From Emcibacter sp. (GTDB taxonomy: Bacteria > Pseudomonadota > Alphaproteobacteria > Sphingomonadales > Emcibacteraceae), in assembly GCA_021741205.1 (NCBI GenBank), contig JAIOYI010000002.1, forward strand, positions 295,893-359,892: a DNA stretch of 64,000 nt. Direction: 5' to 3'. Made by a program: the position numbers and the translations under genes. Numbering within the stretch: the stretch's first letter is position 1; each line of letters starts with the position of its first letter. The notes below the pieces were generated by a model that was not told the DNA's origin, did no database searches, and was given only the letters and a program-made list of their open reading frames with translations. Below are positions 46,746 to 56,675 of this stretch, piece by piece.

Positions 46746-48656
46746 ATGGGTAAAGTAATCGGAATTGACTTAGGTACGACGAATTCGTGTATCTCAATCA
46801 TGGAAGGCTCAAAACCAAAAGTTATAGAAAATGCAGAAGGCGGCAGAACAACCCCTTCTATGGTGGCCTTCACCTCAAATGGTGAAAAACTGGTGGGACA
46901 ACCCGCCAAACGTCAGGCTGTGACCAACGCTGAGAACACACTATTTGCCATCAAACGGCTTATTGGGCGGACTTATGAAGATAAGGCCACACAAAAAGAC
47001 ATTAAAATGGTTCCTTTTAGCATCATAAAGGCCGACAACGGCGATGCATGGGTTGAGGCACAGGGCAACAAATATAGTCCAAGTCAAGTGTCTGCCTTCA
47101 TTTTGCAAAAAATGAAAGAAACCGCAGAAGAATATCTTGGTGAGAGTGTCACACAGGCTGTGATCACTGTACCCGCCTATTTTAACGATGCCCAACGCCA
47201 AGCCACCAAAGATGCTGGTAAAATTGCAGGTCTTGAAGTGCTCCGTATTATTAACGAGCCAACCGCCGCTGCCCTTGCTTACGGCATGGAAAAAGAAGAC
47301 GGAAAAACAATTGCCGTATTTGACCTTGGTGGTGGAACATTCGACGTCTCTATCCTTGAAATTGGTGACGGCGTATTTGAAGTAAAATCCACCAACGGCG
47401 ATACTTTCCTTGGTGGGGAAGATTTCGATATGTTGCTAGTGGAATATCTTGCCAATGAATTTAAAAAAGAAAACGGCATTGACCTGAAAGCAGACAAAAT
47501 GGCTCTGCAACGGCTTAAAGAAGCCGCTGAAAAGGCTAAAATAGAGCTTTCAAGTGCACAGCAGACCGAGGTTAACTTGCCCTTCATTACCGCCGATGCA
47601 GCAGGCCCAAAACATTTGGCTCTGAAATTAACCCGTGCCAAATTTGAAGAGCTTGTGAAAGATTTGGTCAACAGAACCATTGCTCCTTGCAAAGCCGCTC
47701 TCAAAGATGCTGGCCTTACCGCTAGCGAAATTGATGAAGTGGTTATGGTCGGTGGGATGACACGTATGCCAAAAATCACAGAAGTGGTTAAAGAGTTCTT
47801 TGGACGTGAACCTCATAAAGGTGTGAACCCCGACGAAGTTGTGGCTATGGGGGCTGCTATTCAGGCAGGCGTGCTTCAGGGTGATGTAAAAGACGTGCTG
47901 CTTCTTGATGTAACACCATTGTCTCTTGGTATTGAAACACTGGGTGGTGTTTTCACCCGCCTTATTGACCGTAATACCACGATCCCAACCAAAAAATCTC
48001 AAACTTTCTCGACGGCTGAGGATAATCAGTCCGCCGTGACCATTCGGGTTTTCCAAGGCGAGCGTGAAATGGCGGCCGATAATAAAATGCTTGGTCAGTT
48101 TGACCTCATGGGCATACCAGCCGCCCCTCGTGGCGTACCACAAGTAGAAGTAACCTTTGATATTGATGCCAATGGTATCGTAAATGTGTCTGCCAAAGAT
48201 AAGGGTACCGGCAAAGAACAACAAATTCGTATTCAAGCTTCTGGTGGCTTAAGCGATGCCGATATCGAAAAAATGGTAAAAGATGCCGAAGCCAATGCAG
48301 AAAGTGACAAAAAACGCCGTGCCTTGGTCGAGGCTCGTAATCAGGCCGAAAGTGCCATCCATTCCGCAGAAAGTCAATTAAAGGAACATGGCTCCAAAAT
48401 TGATGCTGCGGATAAAACCGCCATTGAAGATGCGGTCAAGGCACTTAAATCCGCTGCTGAAGGTGAAAACACAGAGACCATCAAAACGGCACTTGACACC
48501 TTGCAAAAGGCCTCTATGAAATTAGGGGAAGCCATTTACAAGGAACAGTCCGCTGAGGGAGCTGCCGCTTCGGATGAAGATGCTGCGGCATCAAGTGCAC
48601 CAAATGATGATGTTGTTGATGCGGACTTTGAAGAAGTAGATGACGATAAAAAATAA
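46746..48656 (+). CDS. dnaK: Chaperone DnaK (Hsp70)
   Basis: A 636-residue Hsp70. It starts [20 protein letters not shown] after the ATG at 46746 (ribosome-binding site AGAGGAC; the frame extends eight codons upstream without support). The nucleotide-binding domain has [35 protein letters not shown] and [20 protein letters not shown]. The substrate-binding domain and lid follow, and the C terminus ends [15 protein letters not shown] as is usual in alphaproteobacteria. It has an RpoH promoter and is followed by dnaJ after about 110 bases that contain a strong hairpin. Confidence 0.98.
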   Translation: MGKVIGIDLGTTNSCISIMEGSKPKVIENAEGGRTTPSMVAFTSNGEKLVGQPAKRQAVTNAENTLFAIKRLIGRTYEDKATQKDIKMVPFSIIKADNGDAWVEAQGNKYSPSQVSAFILQKMKETAEEYLGESVTQAVITVPAYFNDAQRQATKDAGKIAGLEVLRIINEPTAAALAYGMEKEDGKTIAVFDLGGGTFDVSILEIGDGVFEVKSTNGDTFLGGEDFDMLLVEYLANEFKKENGIDLKADKMALQRLKEAAEKAKIELSSAQQTEVNLPFITADAAGPKHLALKLTRAKFEELVKDLVNRTIAPCKAALKDAGLTASEIDEVVMVGGMTRMPKITEVVKEFFGREPHKGVNPDEVVAMGAAIQAGVLQGDVKDVLLLDVTPLSLGIETLGGVFTRLIDRNTTIPTKKSQTFSTAEDNQSAVTIRVFQGEREMAADNKMLGQFDLMGIPAAPRGVPQVEVTFDIDANGIVNVSAKDKGTGKEQQIRIQASGGLSDADIEKMVKDAEANAESDKKRRALVEARNQAESAIHSAESQLKEHGSKIDAADKTAIEDAVKALKSAAEGENTETIKTALDTLQKASMKLGEAIYKEQSAEGAAASDEDAAASSAPNDDVVDADFEEVDDDKK

Positions 48657-48704
48657 GTTATTGCTAGAGATGGAAAAAATATTCATCTAAAATCGACATG
48701 ACTT

Positions 48705-48735
48705 GATGCCGTTCTGACCACCACAGAACGGCATC
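48705..48735 (+). promoter_or_regulatory. Intercistronic hairpin between dnaK and dnaJ
   Basis: Perfect 12-base inverted repeat GATGCCGTTCTG/CAGAACGGCATC with a seven-base loop and no T run. It may stabilise the dnaK message or attenuate dnaJ expression. Confidence 0.6.
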
Positions 48736-48765
48736 CACACTTAAGAGTAGAAGACTGAGCATATC

Positions 48766-49890
48766 ATGGCGAAAATTTGTTATTATGAAATGTTGGACGT
48801 TGAGCGTACCGTAACTGCAGACGATCTAAAAAAATCTTACCGCAAAAAGGCAATGCTTTATCATCCTGACCGCAATCCGGGTGATGCCGAAGCAGAGGCC
48901 AAATTTAAGGAAATAAGTGAAGCCTATGACATCTTAAAAGATGATCAAAAGCGTGCAGCGTATGACCGTTTTGGCCATGCGGCCTTTGAAAATGGCGGCA
49001 TGGGCGGTGGCGGCAGAGGCGGTGGTTTTGACAGTTCCTTTTCCGATATATTTGAAGATTTGTTTGGCATGTCTGGTGGCCGTGGTCGACAGAATAGTGG
49101 CCCACGCCGTGGCGCCGATCTTCGCTATAATCTGACCATTACACTCGAAGACGCCTATAGTGGCAAAGAGGAAAAAATCACCATTCCAACCTCGGTCTCT
49201 TGTACTGAATGCGATGGTAGTGGTGCGGCTCATGGCTCCAAACCACAGTCTTGCGGCGGCTGCGGTGGCGTGGGAAAAGTCAGAACCCAACAGGGGTTTT
49301 TCACCGTAGAACGCACATGCCCAAGATGTCAGGGACAAGGCAAGGTCATCTCCCATCCTTGTGAAAAATGTCACGGCACAGGCAGTAAACAGAAAAACAA
49401 ATCACTTTCCGTTAAAATTCCAGCGGGTGTTGAAGATGGAACCCGTATAAGGCTTCAAAATGAAGGTGAATCTGGCCCCCAAAACGGTCCCAAAGGTGAT
49501 CTTTATATTTTTATATCCATTGAATATCACCCGATTTTTCAACGGGACGGCTCGACAATTTTTTGTAATGTTCCCATCGCCATGACCACAGCGGCGCTTG
49601 GGGCGGAAATTGATATTCCAACGATCAATGGTGGAAAGACAAAAACAAAAATTTCAGCGGGAACACAAACAGGCAAGCAATATCGCTTACACGGCAAAGG
49701 TATGCCCATCCTCCATTCCCAACAATTTGGTGACATGATAATTCAAACAACGGTGGAAACACCCGTCAACATGACCAAGAAACAAAAGGAACTTCTCAGG
49801 GCTTTTGCGGATGAATGTGGTGACGAAGTCAGTCCAGAGTCTTCTGGCTTCTTTGGCAAGGTCAAGGAACTATGGGAAGATTTGACCTAG
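48766..49890 (+). CDS. dnaJ: Chaperone DnaJ (Hsp40)
   Basis: A 374-residue class A J-protein that stimulates DnaK. Residues 1-70 are the J domain with [10 protein letters not shown]; residues about 75-110 are Gly-rich with the [19 protein letters not shown] stretch. The zinc domain has four CxxCxGxG repeats ([32 protein letters not shown]), and the C-terminal client-binding domains follow. It is convergent with the MarR gene, with 16 bases between the stops. Confidence 0.97.
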   Translation: MAKICYYEMLDVERTVTADDLKKSYRKKAMLYHPDRNPGDAEAEAKFKEISEAYDILKDDQKRAAYDRFGHAAFENGGMGGGGRGGGFDSSFSDIFEDLFGMSGGRGRQNSGPRRGADLRYNLTITLEDAYSGKEEKITIPTSVSCTECDGSGAAHGSKPQSCGGCGGVGKVRTQQGFFTVERTCPRCQGQGKVISHPCEKCHGTGSKQKNKSLSVKIPAGVEDGTRIRLQNEGESGPQNGPKGDLYIFISIEYHPIFQRDGSTIFCNVPIAMTTAALGAEIDIPTINGGKTKTKISAGTQTGKQYRLHGKGMPILHSQQFGDMIIQTTVETPVNMTKKQKELLRAFADECGDEVSPESSGFFGKVKELWEDLT

Positions 49891-49906
49891 GTTGATGACC
49901 CATCAC

Positions 49907-50374
49907 CTATGCTTCAATCTGAGAAAGATTTTTTTTCAGACCACTGAATAATTCAATCAGATCATCAAGCTTGTCTTCTGCTATGCTCCCAAGCAATTCA
50001 TCAACCCAACCCTTATGAATTTGAATGGCATGTTTAAGGACTTTGCGCCCCTCACTGGTGATGGCAACACTATAAACACGTCTGTCAGTGGGTAAGGCCC
50101 ATTTTTCCACAAATCCATCTTTCATAAGTCGTCCAACCATTCCCGTGGTATTCGCATTTGACACAAGCAACATACGGGATAATTCGCTCATGGTGATAAC
50201 GCTACCTGGCGAACGATCAATAGCTACCAAAACATCAAATTTTGCTAGCGTTAGGGGCGTATATTCCTTCATACGCTTATTCAAAATTTGAACAACCCGC
50301 GTTGAACTTGCCAGCATTCTAACCCAAAGTCTCAATTGTTTTTGATCCTCTATCACTATATTTTTCTTATTCAT
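49907..50374 (-). CDS. MarR-family regulator, probable control of the benzoyl-CoA locus
   Basis: A 155-residue winged-helix dimer of the MarR family. The recognition helix region reads SVITMSELSRMLLVSNANTT and the wing MVGRLMKDGFVEKWALPTDR, then RRVYSVAITSEGRKVL. BadR, a MarR protein, regulates benzoyl-CoA reductase genes in Rhodopseudomonas; this gene's divergence from the oxidoreductase gene and closeness to bcr suggest a similar job. That role is inference from position only; the sequence alone does not identify the ligand. Confidence 0.85.
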   Translation of the reverse strand: MNKKNIVIEDQKQLRLWVRMLASSTRVVQILNKRMKEYTPLTLAKFDVLVAIDRSPGSVITMSELSRMLLVSNANTTGMVGRLMKDGFVEKWALPTDRRVYSVAITSEGRKVLKHAIQIHKGWVDELLGSIAEDKLDDLIELFSGLKKNLSQIEA

Positions 50375-50442
50375 TGGCTACACCGCCTCTTATAAATTTA
50401 ATTATTAAAAATACATCTTAAAGATCAAATCTAAACCTTTAT

Positions 50443-50584
50443 GCATAAAAGAAATTGTTATATATCAATTTATTGAATTAATTTAACATAATAATTATGT
50501 TTTTTCATACTGATCCCCATCTTATTTGTTTGTCATTTAATCCATTAAGTATTTTCTTTTAAGCATAAAATAAATATGTTACAT
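50443..50584. promoter_or_regulatory. Direct repeat in the marR divergent promoter region
   Basis: GCATAAAAGAAATTGTTATAT at 50443-50463 and the close copy GCATAAAATAAATATGTTACAT at 50563-50584, one near each gene. They are possible operator sites for the MarR protein; the region is AT-rich, so chance similarity cannot be excluded. Confidence 0.4.
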
Positions 50585-50606
50585 TAAATAATATTCAGGA
50601 AAAAGC

Positions 50607-52064
50607 ATGTATAGTAATATTCTTAAATCTATCACGATTAATAGTATAACCATTCCAAACCGGACTGTTGTTCCTGCAATGGTGACACGGCTTTCTGGCG
50701 AAGATGGTTATGTCAATCAGGATATCATTGATCGTTATGTAAGTTATGCGAAGGGTGATGTTGGTCTTATTATCGTGGAAGCCATGGCGATCCACCAATC
50801 AAAATCTGGACCTTTGCTACGCCTGTCTGATGATAAATTCATTGAAGGTCATAAAGCATTGACCACGGCCATCCACAACAATGGAAATTCAAAAGTTTTT
50901 CCGCAACTTATTCATTTTATGAAAGTGGCGCGCTCTGGTTGGCGACAAACGATTGATATGCTCTCTGATCAAGATATCAAAGCGATCATAAGTGACTTTG
51001 GTAATGCTGCCTTGCGGGCAAAAGAGGCTGGTTATGACGGTATTGAACTGCATTCGGCCCATGCCTACACCTTATCCTCTTTCCTGTCACGGCTGAACAA
51101 AAGAAGAGATCGCTATGATGGTCGCACGCTTGAGGGACGGCTACGAATGTTTGGCGATGTCATGGCCGAGGTGCGGGCAAAAGTCGGACATGATTTTCCC
51201 GTTGGGGTGCGCTTTTTGGCCGATGAAATGATTAAAGATGGCTACACCATAGAAGACAGTCGCCTGATCGCATTACGTATGGCACAACTTGGTGTTGACT
51301 ATATTTCCCTGTCAGTTGGAGGGAAATTTGAGGATGCTATTTTAAAAGAAGGCCTGCCCCCCTACCCCTATACGGGTTACTCCGGTGAACGCTGCATGCC
51401 AGGTGCCTCATATCCCAAAATGCCCCATGTTCATTATGCCTCAACAATCAAAAAAACGCTAAATGACAAGGGTTATACTATACCTGTTATTTCTGCGGGA
51501 AAGATAAATAATCCAGACGATGCTGAAATGCTCTTAAACAACGGCCATGCCGATATGATTGGTATGGCACGTCAACTTCTTGTGGATCCAAATTGGCCCA
51601 AAAAAATCGCCATGGGACGTGAGGACGATATAGTTCACTGCGTCTATTGCAACGTCTGCAAGCAGCTCGATGAAAATTTCAAGAAAGTCACCTGCTTTCT
51701 CTGGCCAAAAAATTATATTCAAGCCCCAGATTATGAGCCTGATGGAAATATTCCCATCTGGGATTGTGAAAAACCTCTAGGTGCAAAATATGTGGATGGT
51801 GTCGTTAAATTAACATGGAAAGAAGCACAAGGTGATGTCTCAGGCTATAATCTTTATCGTGCGGAGGATGACCTAAAAATTGATGTTATTGAGGCCAAAA
51901 AAGGCCGTAAATTTGACGATAAACTAGTGCTTTGTGGTATGAAATATCATTATTACCTGCGCGCATATACCAAATCCGGTCAAACAAGCGCACCAAGCAA
52001 TGTGATTGAAATGACTTTGCCATTGGAAGACTATGTATCGCAAAAAAAATCAAATAAACCATAA
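50607..52064 (+). CDS. Old Yellow Enzyme-type oxidoreductase with Fe-S cysteines and C-terminal fibronectin III-like domain
   Basis: A 485-residue fusion. Residues 1-390 are an FMN TIM barrel of the NADH:flavin oxidoreductase family (NRTVVPAMVTRLSGEDGYVN; GYDGIELHSAHAYTLSSFLS; IPVISAGKINNPDDAEMLLN; DMIGMARQLLVDPNWPKKIA). Then comes HCVYCNVC with a fourth cysteine eleven residues on, a [4Fe-4S] motif like that of 2,4-dienoyl-CoA reductase. Instead of the usual second flavoprotein half, residues about 398-478 are fibronectin III-like (GVVKLTWKEAQGDVSGYNLY; LVLCGMKYHYYLRAYTKSGQ). Ribosome-binding site AGGAAA. Divergent from marR. The substrate is unknown; a ring or enoyl-CoA intermediate is possible. 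Confidence 0.78.
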   Translation: MYSNILKSITINSITIPNRTVVPAMVTRLSGEDGYVNQDIIDRYVSYAKGDVGLIIVEAMAIHQSKSGPLLRLSDDKFIEGHKALTTAIHNNGNSKVFPQLIHFMKVARSGWRQTIDMLSDQDIKAIISDFGNAALRAKEAGYDGIELHSAHAYTLSSFLSRLNKRRDRYDGRTLEGRLRMFGDVMAEVRAKVGHDFPVGVRFLADEMIKDGYTIEDSRLIALRMAQLGVDYISLSVGGKFEDAILKEGLPPYPYTGYSGERCMPGASYPKMPHVHYASTIKKTLNDKGYTIPVISAGKINNPDDAEMLLNNGHADMIGMARQLLVDPNWPKKIAMGREDDIVHCVYCNVCKQLDENFKKVTCFLWPKNYIQAPDYEPDGNIPIWDCEKPLGAKYVDGVVKLTWKEAQGDVSGYNLYRAEDDLKIDVIEAKKGRKFDDKLVLCGMKYHYYLRAYTKSGQTSAPSNVIEMTLPLEDYVSQKKSNKP

Positions 52065-52125
52065 ATTACATTCCATTAAGCCCTGATATTCTGCTAAGGT
52101 ATTTTTAATAATAAAGGGCATAATA

Positions 52126-53556
52126 ATGAAAGATATTCAAAATTTTCTTAGCGATACGGAGATTGTGAGCCAAGCTCTCAATGATTATATTATTGAGTCT
52201 AAAAATAAGACAACCCCCGTATTAAAACAGCTTCCGTCCGAAGAATTATCCAAACTCTTAAACCTAGACAATTTGGTTAAAGAAGGGGGACTGACGGGGA
52301 ATATTCTTAAAAAATTCATGTCAGATTATCTTGATAATACAACCCGACTACACCACTCGGGCTATATGGCACATCAAGTTGCCACTACCCACCCCATGGG
52401 AGCCTTAGGGTCCTTTATTGATGGAACAACCAACAACCCCATGGGCATCAATGAAATGGGACCTGCGGCAAGCAGTATAGAATATTTCATGATTAACTGG
52501 ATGCTTGAAAAAATTGGTTGGCGAACTGTGCCCAGTTACCAACAACTTGACCCAAGTTCAGACCATGCGGGTGGCGTACTCACTCACGGCGGCTCCTTGG
52601 CTAACCTCACCGCCTTGCTTGCGGCCAGAAGTGCTATGGTTCCCGAATTTTGGACAGAAGGAAACCCTGGAAATTTGATCATTCTTGTACCAGAACAATC
52701 CCATTATTCCATGAAACGATCCGTGGCTATCTTAGGACTTGGTGAAAAAAACTGTATCACTTTACCCGCAGATCATGATGGCCGTATTCTTTCCCATGAA
52801 ATTCCAGCGTTGCTTCAAGCGTTAAAACAAAAAGGCAAAAGAGTTATTGCCCTTGTGGCCAATGCTTGCGGCACAGCAGCCGGACTTTATGACCCTTTGC
52901 CTGAAGTATCTAAAATCTGTCGCGAACATAATATTTGGTTTCATATTGATGCGGCCCATGGGGGTGGTGCTTTGCTTTCCAAAAAATATAGACATCTGAT
53001 ACAGGGCATAGAATTAGCAGATTCCGTTATTTGGGATGCCCATAAAATGTTGCGGGTGCCTGCTGTTTGTGCAGCCGTTTTGGTACGAGATCATCGTCAT
53101 CTTGACCACGCCTTTACTCAGGAGGCAAGCTATCTGTTCCACAAGAAAGATCAACCAGGATTTGATTTTATGCCTAGAACCGTTGAATGCACAAAAGCGG
53201 GACTTGGGCTTCGTCTTTTTATGACCGTGGCCGCAATGGGAGAAAGTGGGTTAGAAAATCATGTTAACTTACTTGTCGATATGGCAATACAAGCCGCAGA
53301 ATATATTCATCAACAAGATGGGTTCGAAGTCGCCATCTCTCCTGAAACCAATATCCTCTGTTTTAGATGCGGATCAGATGACGACCTGCAACTAGAAATA
53401 AGAAGACGGCTTCTGGAAAGGGGCAACTTCTTTATATCTACCACTCTTTACCGTGAAAAACGCTGGCTTCGCCTTGTCTTTATGAATCCTTCCATAACCA
53501 TGAACGATGTCAGGGATCTTGTTACGGAAGTTCGTGAAATTAGGGCAGAATTATAA
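52126..53556 (+). CDS. PLP-dependent group II amino acid decarboxylase
   Basis: A 476-residue fold-type I PLP enzyme of the aromatic-L-amino-acid/glutamate/diaminobutyrate decarboxylase group. The conserved stretch GGVLTHGGSLANLTALLAAR forms part of the active site, HIDAAHGGGALL has the PLP-binding aspartate, and DSVIWDAHKMLRVP carries the Schiff-base lysine. Length is normal. Ribosome-binding site AAAGGG. It lies 61 bases behind the oxidoreductase and is convergent with ridA. Substrate cannot be told from sequence; its link to aromatic breakdown is only positional. Confidence 0.83.
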   Translation: MKDIQNFLSDTEIVSQALNDYIIESKNKTTPVLKQLPSEELSKLLNLDNLVKEGGLTGNILKKFMSDYLDNTTRLHHSGYMAHQVATTHPMGALGSFIDGTTNNPMGINEMGPAASSIEYFMINWMLEKIGWRTVPSYQQLDPSSDHAGGVLTHGGSLANLTALLAARSAMVPEFWTEGNPGNLIILVPEQSHYSMKRSVAILGLGEKNCITLPADHDGRILSHEIPALLQALKQKGKRVIALVANACGTAAGLYDPLPEVSKICREHNIWFHIDAAHGGGALLSKKYRHLIQGIELADSVIWDAHKMLRVPAVCAAVLVRDHRHLDHAFTQEASYLFHKKDQPGFDFMPRTVECTKAGLGLRLFMTVAAMGESGLENHVNLLVDMAIQAAEYIHQQDGFEVAISPETNILCFRCGSDDDLQLEIRRRLLERGNFFISTTLYREKRWLRLVFMNPSITMNDVRDLVTEVREIRAEL

Positions 53557-53558
53557 CC

Positions 53559-53945
53559 CTATATGACCGCTGTTGCCTCTATCTCTATTTTTGCACCATG
53601 CTCCACAAGTCCTGCAATTTGGATAAGCGACATCACGGGATAAACATTACCCATGATTTCACGGTAGACAGCACCAATTTCTTTTTGTTTATCAAGATAT
53701 TCCTGCTTATGGGTCACAAACCACGTCATACGAACAATATGTTCGGGGCCCGCATTACATTCTGCTAGGACAGCCAGAATATTCTTTAAGGCTTGCTTTA
53801 TCTGGTCTTCCAATTCTTCTGACTCAAATTCTTCTTTTTCGTTCCAGCCCACTTGGCCGGCAACAAAAACCATCTCGCCCCGAACCTTTATTCCATTTGA
53901 ATAGCCTTTTGGCCTTGGCCAACTTGGTGGCTGTAAAATTTCCAT
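53559..53945 (-). CDS. RidA/YjgF-family protein
   Basis: A 128-residue member of the RidA/YjgF/UK114 family; founding members hydrolyse reactive enamine/imine intermediates. Family marks are the N-terminal PKGYSNGIKVRGEMVFVAGQ, the GPEHIVRMTWFVTHKQEYLD middle and the C-terminal LVEHGAKIEIEATAVI. The catalytic arginine seen in true deaminases (usually in an RxxxxV-type strand near the end) is not present, so the activity may differ. Homologues occur in other aromatic-degradation clusters. Co-directional with korB, 28 bases apart. Confidence 0.8.
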   Translation of the reverse strand: MEILQPPSWPRPKGYSNGIKVRGEMVFVAGQVGWNEKEEFESEELEDQIKQALKNILAVLAECNAGPEHIVRMTWFVTHKQEYLDKQKEIGAVYREIMGNVYPVMSLIQIAGLVEHGAKIEIEATAVI

Positions 53946-53973
53946 TTATTGTAACTCCTTAAATATTTTAAAT

Positions 53974-54807
53974 TCAGACCACAAATTGTCTTTGAATTTC
54001 AGCAATATCGCCTTTTTCTTCACCACATGAAAAACGGTAAGGTTCACGGTGTCCACGGTAAAGAACGCCTGTATTAAATCCATCATCAGACATCAAACGT
54101 CTTGCCGCCCGTGCAGGATCATCGGTTTCAGAAACAATGGCCGTATGAACCTTTTCCTTCCAAATTTTCTGATCTGGTCTGAAGGTCACGCAGGGGCTTA
54201 AAATCTGAATGAAGGAAAAACCGGGATGTGTTATGGCATCCGCTATAATATTCGTTGTCCCCTTAACATCACCAGAAAAAGTGCGCGCAATAAAGTTAGC
54301 ACCAGAAGCCAAGGCAATCACAAGGGGATGAAAGGGTGAAAGTCCCGTCCCCCCCGGAGACAAGGCACTGTCCCAGCTTGGGTCTGTAGTTGGTGAAGGC
54401 TGCCCCTTTGTCATACCATAAACCTCGTTATCCATAACGATATAGGTCATGTTTGTATTGCGTCTGCAGGCATGTAGAAAATGATTGCCGCCAATAGAAA
54501 ATCCGTCCCCGTCCCCGCCTGCTGCAATCACAGTAAGATCTGGACGGGCGACCTTAAGACCTGTTGCAACCGTAAGCCCCCGCCCATGAATAGAATGAAA
54601 ACCATAACTATTGGTATAGGCAGGAATTCGAGAAGAGCAGCCAATGCCAGAAACTACCCCTACATTTTCTGGTGCCAGTTGTAATTTCGCCAGGGCCTGC
54701 GTTATGGCAAGCAAGACATGGTAATCCCCACACCCTGGACACCATACTGGTTTTAAGTTTGACTTATAGTCGCTTGCCTTTAACTTTTCTTTTGTTATCT
54801 CGTTCAT
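53974..54807 (-). CDS. korB: 2-oxoacid:ferredoxin oxidoreductase beta subunit (KorB)
   Basis: A 277-residue thiamine-diphosphate subunit. It has the WCPGCGDYHVLLAI motif, GIGCSSRIPAYTNSYGFHSI, GRGLTVATGLKVARP and the ThDP Mg-binding block GGDGDGFSIGGNHFLHACRR. With KorA it oxidises 2-oxoglutarate to succinyl-CoA and reduces ferredoxin; in Thauera this pair supplies electrons to benzoyl-CoA reductase. The ATG at 54807 is read from an ATGA overlap with the korA stop, with GGAG upstream; the slightly longer frame from a TTG at 54819 is unlikely. Substrate specificity is inferred from context. Confidence 0.9.
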   Translation of the reverse strand: MNEITKEKLKASDYKSNLKPVWCPGCGDYHVLLAITQALAKLQLAPENVGVVSGIGCSSRIPAYTNSYGFHSIHGRGLTVATGLKVARPDLTVIAAGGDGDGFSIGGNHFLHACRRNTNMTYIVMDNEVYGMTKGQPSPTTDPSWDSALSPGGTGLSPFHPLVIALASGANFIARTFSGDVKGTTNIIADAITHPGFSFIQILSPCVTFRPDQKIWKEKVHTAIVSETDDPARAARRLMSDDGFNTGVLYRGHREPYRFSCGEEKGDIAEIQRQFVV

Positions 54808-56543
54808 TGGAGCCTCCAATTTTTAATAGTGTCAACAATTTCGCCCGGACGAATGATTAAGGGGCCTGCTCTACGGAAAGAGCGCACCTCACCGGGCATA
54901 TCATAATTTGCCCGCAGTAATTTAAGGAACTGACCAGAATGGCTTTGTTCCACAACCAAAATGCGTTTTGCGCCAATGACAGCTTTATCAAATTGTTTTG
55001 GTAAGGCAGGAGATAAAAGCCGTATCGCCACAAGTTTACCTTTAATGCCTTCGCTTTCTAATCTCTGAAGCCCTTCACGCACCGCATTGGTCGTAGAACC
55101 CCATGTTAAGACAACCAAATCACTATTTTCATCACCTTCTATATCAGCCCAATGATCGCCGTAGTTAAATTCTGATACTTTGCGTTCCCGCTTGTCCAAT
55201 TGATCCCGATGATCTTCCATGAGCGTGGACGGCAAACCCTTTGGATTATGTTCAAGTCCATCGGCCGTATATTGCCCCTTAGGTGTTCCGGGTAATGTCA
55301 TGGGCGATATGCCACTTTTTGTGACCGCATAACGCACATAATCAGCCGCAGGCGCACTTTCCACAAGCCGTTGCGCCATAAATGAAATATTTGCTGGCGG
55401 GTCTATAATGGTACTCGCCTGACCCATAAATTGATCCGATAAAACAATAGCCGCCGTCTGCATGGCTTCTGCCAGATGAACCGTCCATTGTGTGGTAAAT
55501 ATACAATCTTCCACAGATGTAGCGGCCGTAACAATATGAGGTGCATCCCCATGTAAACCATAAACGGCAATATTCAAATCCGTCTGTTCGGACTTTGTCG
55601 GAATACCTGTTGATGGCCCACCCCGCATAACATTCACGATCACTACTGGCGTTTCGGATGATACAGCAAGACCAATACCCTCCATCATAAGGGAAAGACC
55701 GGGACCTGATGTGGCCGTAAGAGACGGCTTTCCACCAAAGGATGCACCGATTGCCATATTAATGGACGCAAGTTCATCTTCGGCCTGAACCAAGGTTCCC
55801 CCGACTTTTGGCAAATTAGGGGACATCCATTCCAATACCTCTGTTGCGGGCGTAATGGGATAGGCGGCAACAAATCTTATTCCCCCGCGCAAGGCACCAA
55901 ATCCCGCCGCCTGATTGCCGCTAATAAGCCAACGACCCTTTTCCTGATTTTCCGTGACATCAACCTTCACAGGCGATTTAATTTTATGAGCGGCCTCATA
56001 ACCTGCATGAACAGCAGCCCTGCTTGAATTCACCGCAGCATCACCCTTATCACCCAGTTTTTTAGCAATAATTTTATTAAGCGGTTCCTTGGTAAGGCCA
56101 ATAAGAGCCGCCACCAAACCCAATATCACCATATTAGCACGACCCCCATCAACAGAGGCTGCCAAGGCACCAATAGGAACTTCCACTATTCTTGCGCCTG
56201 ATGCGGCAAGAATGGCGGGCACGTCACCTGTTTCTGGGTCTGTTACGATCAAGCTGTTCGAACTTAAGGGGACTTCCGCAGCAAAGCGTTCAGCCCCTTT
56301 CCAGTCCACCGCAACAAGAATATCAAAGGTATCATCGACACAATGAACGGGTTTGCTTGCTAATCTCAGAAGAGCCGCTGCCTCCCCACCCCTTATTTGC
56401 GGGCCGACTGTTCTGGTCATTAAACCATAAAGGCCTGCTTTTGTGGCGGCCTCTAACATCATGGAGCCAGAGGTCATAACGCCTGCGCCGCCACTGCCTA
56501 CCATAGCCAAAGAAACAGATGTATTGTGAGAAACATTAATCAT
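54804..56543 (-). CDS. korA: 2-oxoacid:ferredoxin oxidoreductase alpha subunit (KorA)
   Basis: A 579-residue fusion of gamma and alpha domains, as in KorA. The N-terminal gamma part has GSGGAGVMTSGSMMLEAATK and RTVGPQIRGGEAAALLRLAS; the pyrimidine-binding alpha part has GGIRFVAAYPITPATEVLEW, ASINMAIGASFGGKPSLTAT, then SGPGLSLMMEGIGLAVSSET and MRGGPSTGIPTKSEQTDL. Ribosome-binding site GGAGAT. It starts a korA-korB-ridA unit divergent from oah-bcrCBAD-fdx. Together with the ferredoxin this gives the electron path to the reductase. Confidence 0.92.
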   Translation of the reverse strand: MINVSHNTSVSLAMVGSGGAGVMTSGSMMLEAATKAGLYGLMTRTVGPQIRGGEAAALLRLASKPVHCVDDTFDILVAVDWKGAERFAAEVPLSSNSLIVTDPETGDVPAILAASGARIVEVPIGALAASVDGGRANMVILGLVAALIGLTKEPLNKIIAKKLGDKGDAAVNSSRAAVHAGYEAAHKIKSPVKVDVTENQEKGRWLISGNQAAGFGALRGGIRFVAAYPITPATEVLEWMSPNLPKVGGTLVQAEDELASINMAIGASFGGKPSLTATSGPGLSLMMEGIGLAVSSETPVVIVNVMRGGPSTGIPTKSEQTDLNIAVYGLHGDAPHIVTAATSVEDCIFTTQWTVHLAEAMQTAAIVLSDQFMGQASTIIDPPANISFMAQRLVESAPAADYVRYAVTKSGISPMTLPGTPKGQYTADGLEHNPKGLPSTLMEDHRDQLDKRERKVSEFNYGDHWADIEGDENSDLVVLTWGSTTNAVREGLQRLESEGIKGKLVAIRLLSPALPKQFDKAVIGAKRILVVEQSHSGQFLKLLRANYDMPGEVRSFRRAGPLIIRPGEIVDTIKNWRLQ

Positions 56544-56663
56544 TTTTCTTATCTCCTGTAACCGATCTAGAGGTCATTATTTTATTTTAAATAAATTGTT
56601 CAAATATTTTGTGTTTATACCATTCGGGCATCATTCAGAATTTTTTTGACAATTTATTAATTC

Positions 56664-56675
56664 AGGTCTTGACCT
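56664..56675. promoter_or_regulatory. Palindrome AGGTC-TT-GACCT in the korA-oah divergent region
   Basis: Perfect five-base arms with a two-base spacer, overlapping a TTGACC that could be a -35 element for oah. Just downstream, TACTTAAT is repeated in tandem (56693-56708). Possible operator for the benzoyl-CoA locus. Confidence 0.45.

Noticed and set aside
47628..48236. 202-codon minus-strand frame inside dnaK
   Set aside because: Antisense shadow of a highly conserved gene; the product resembles no protein family.
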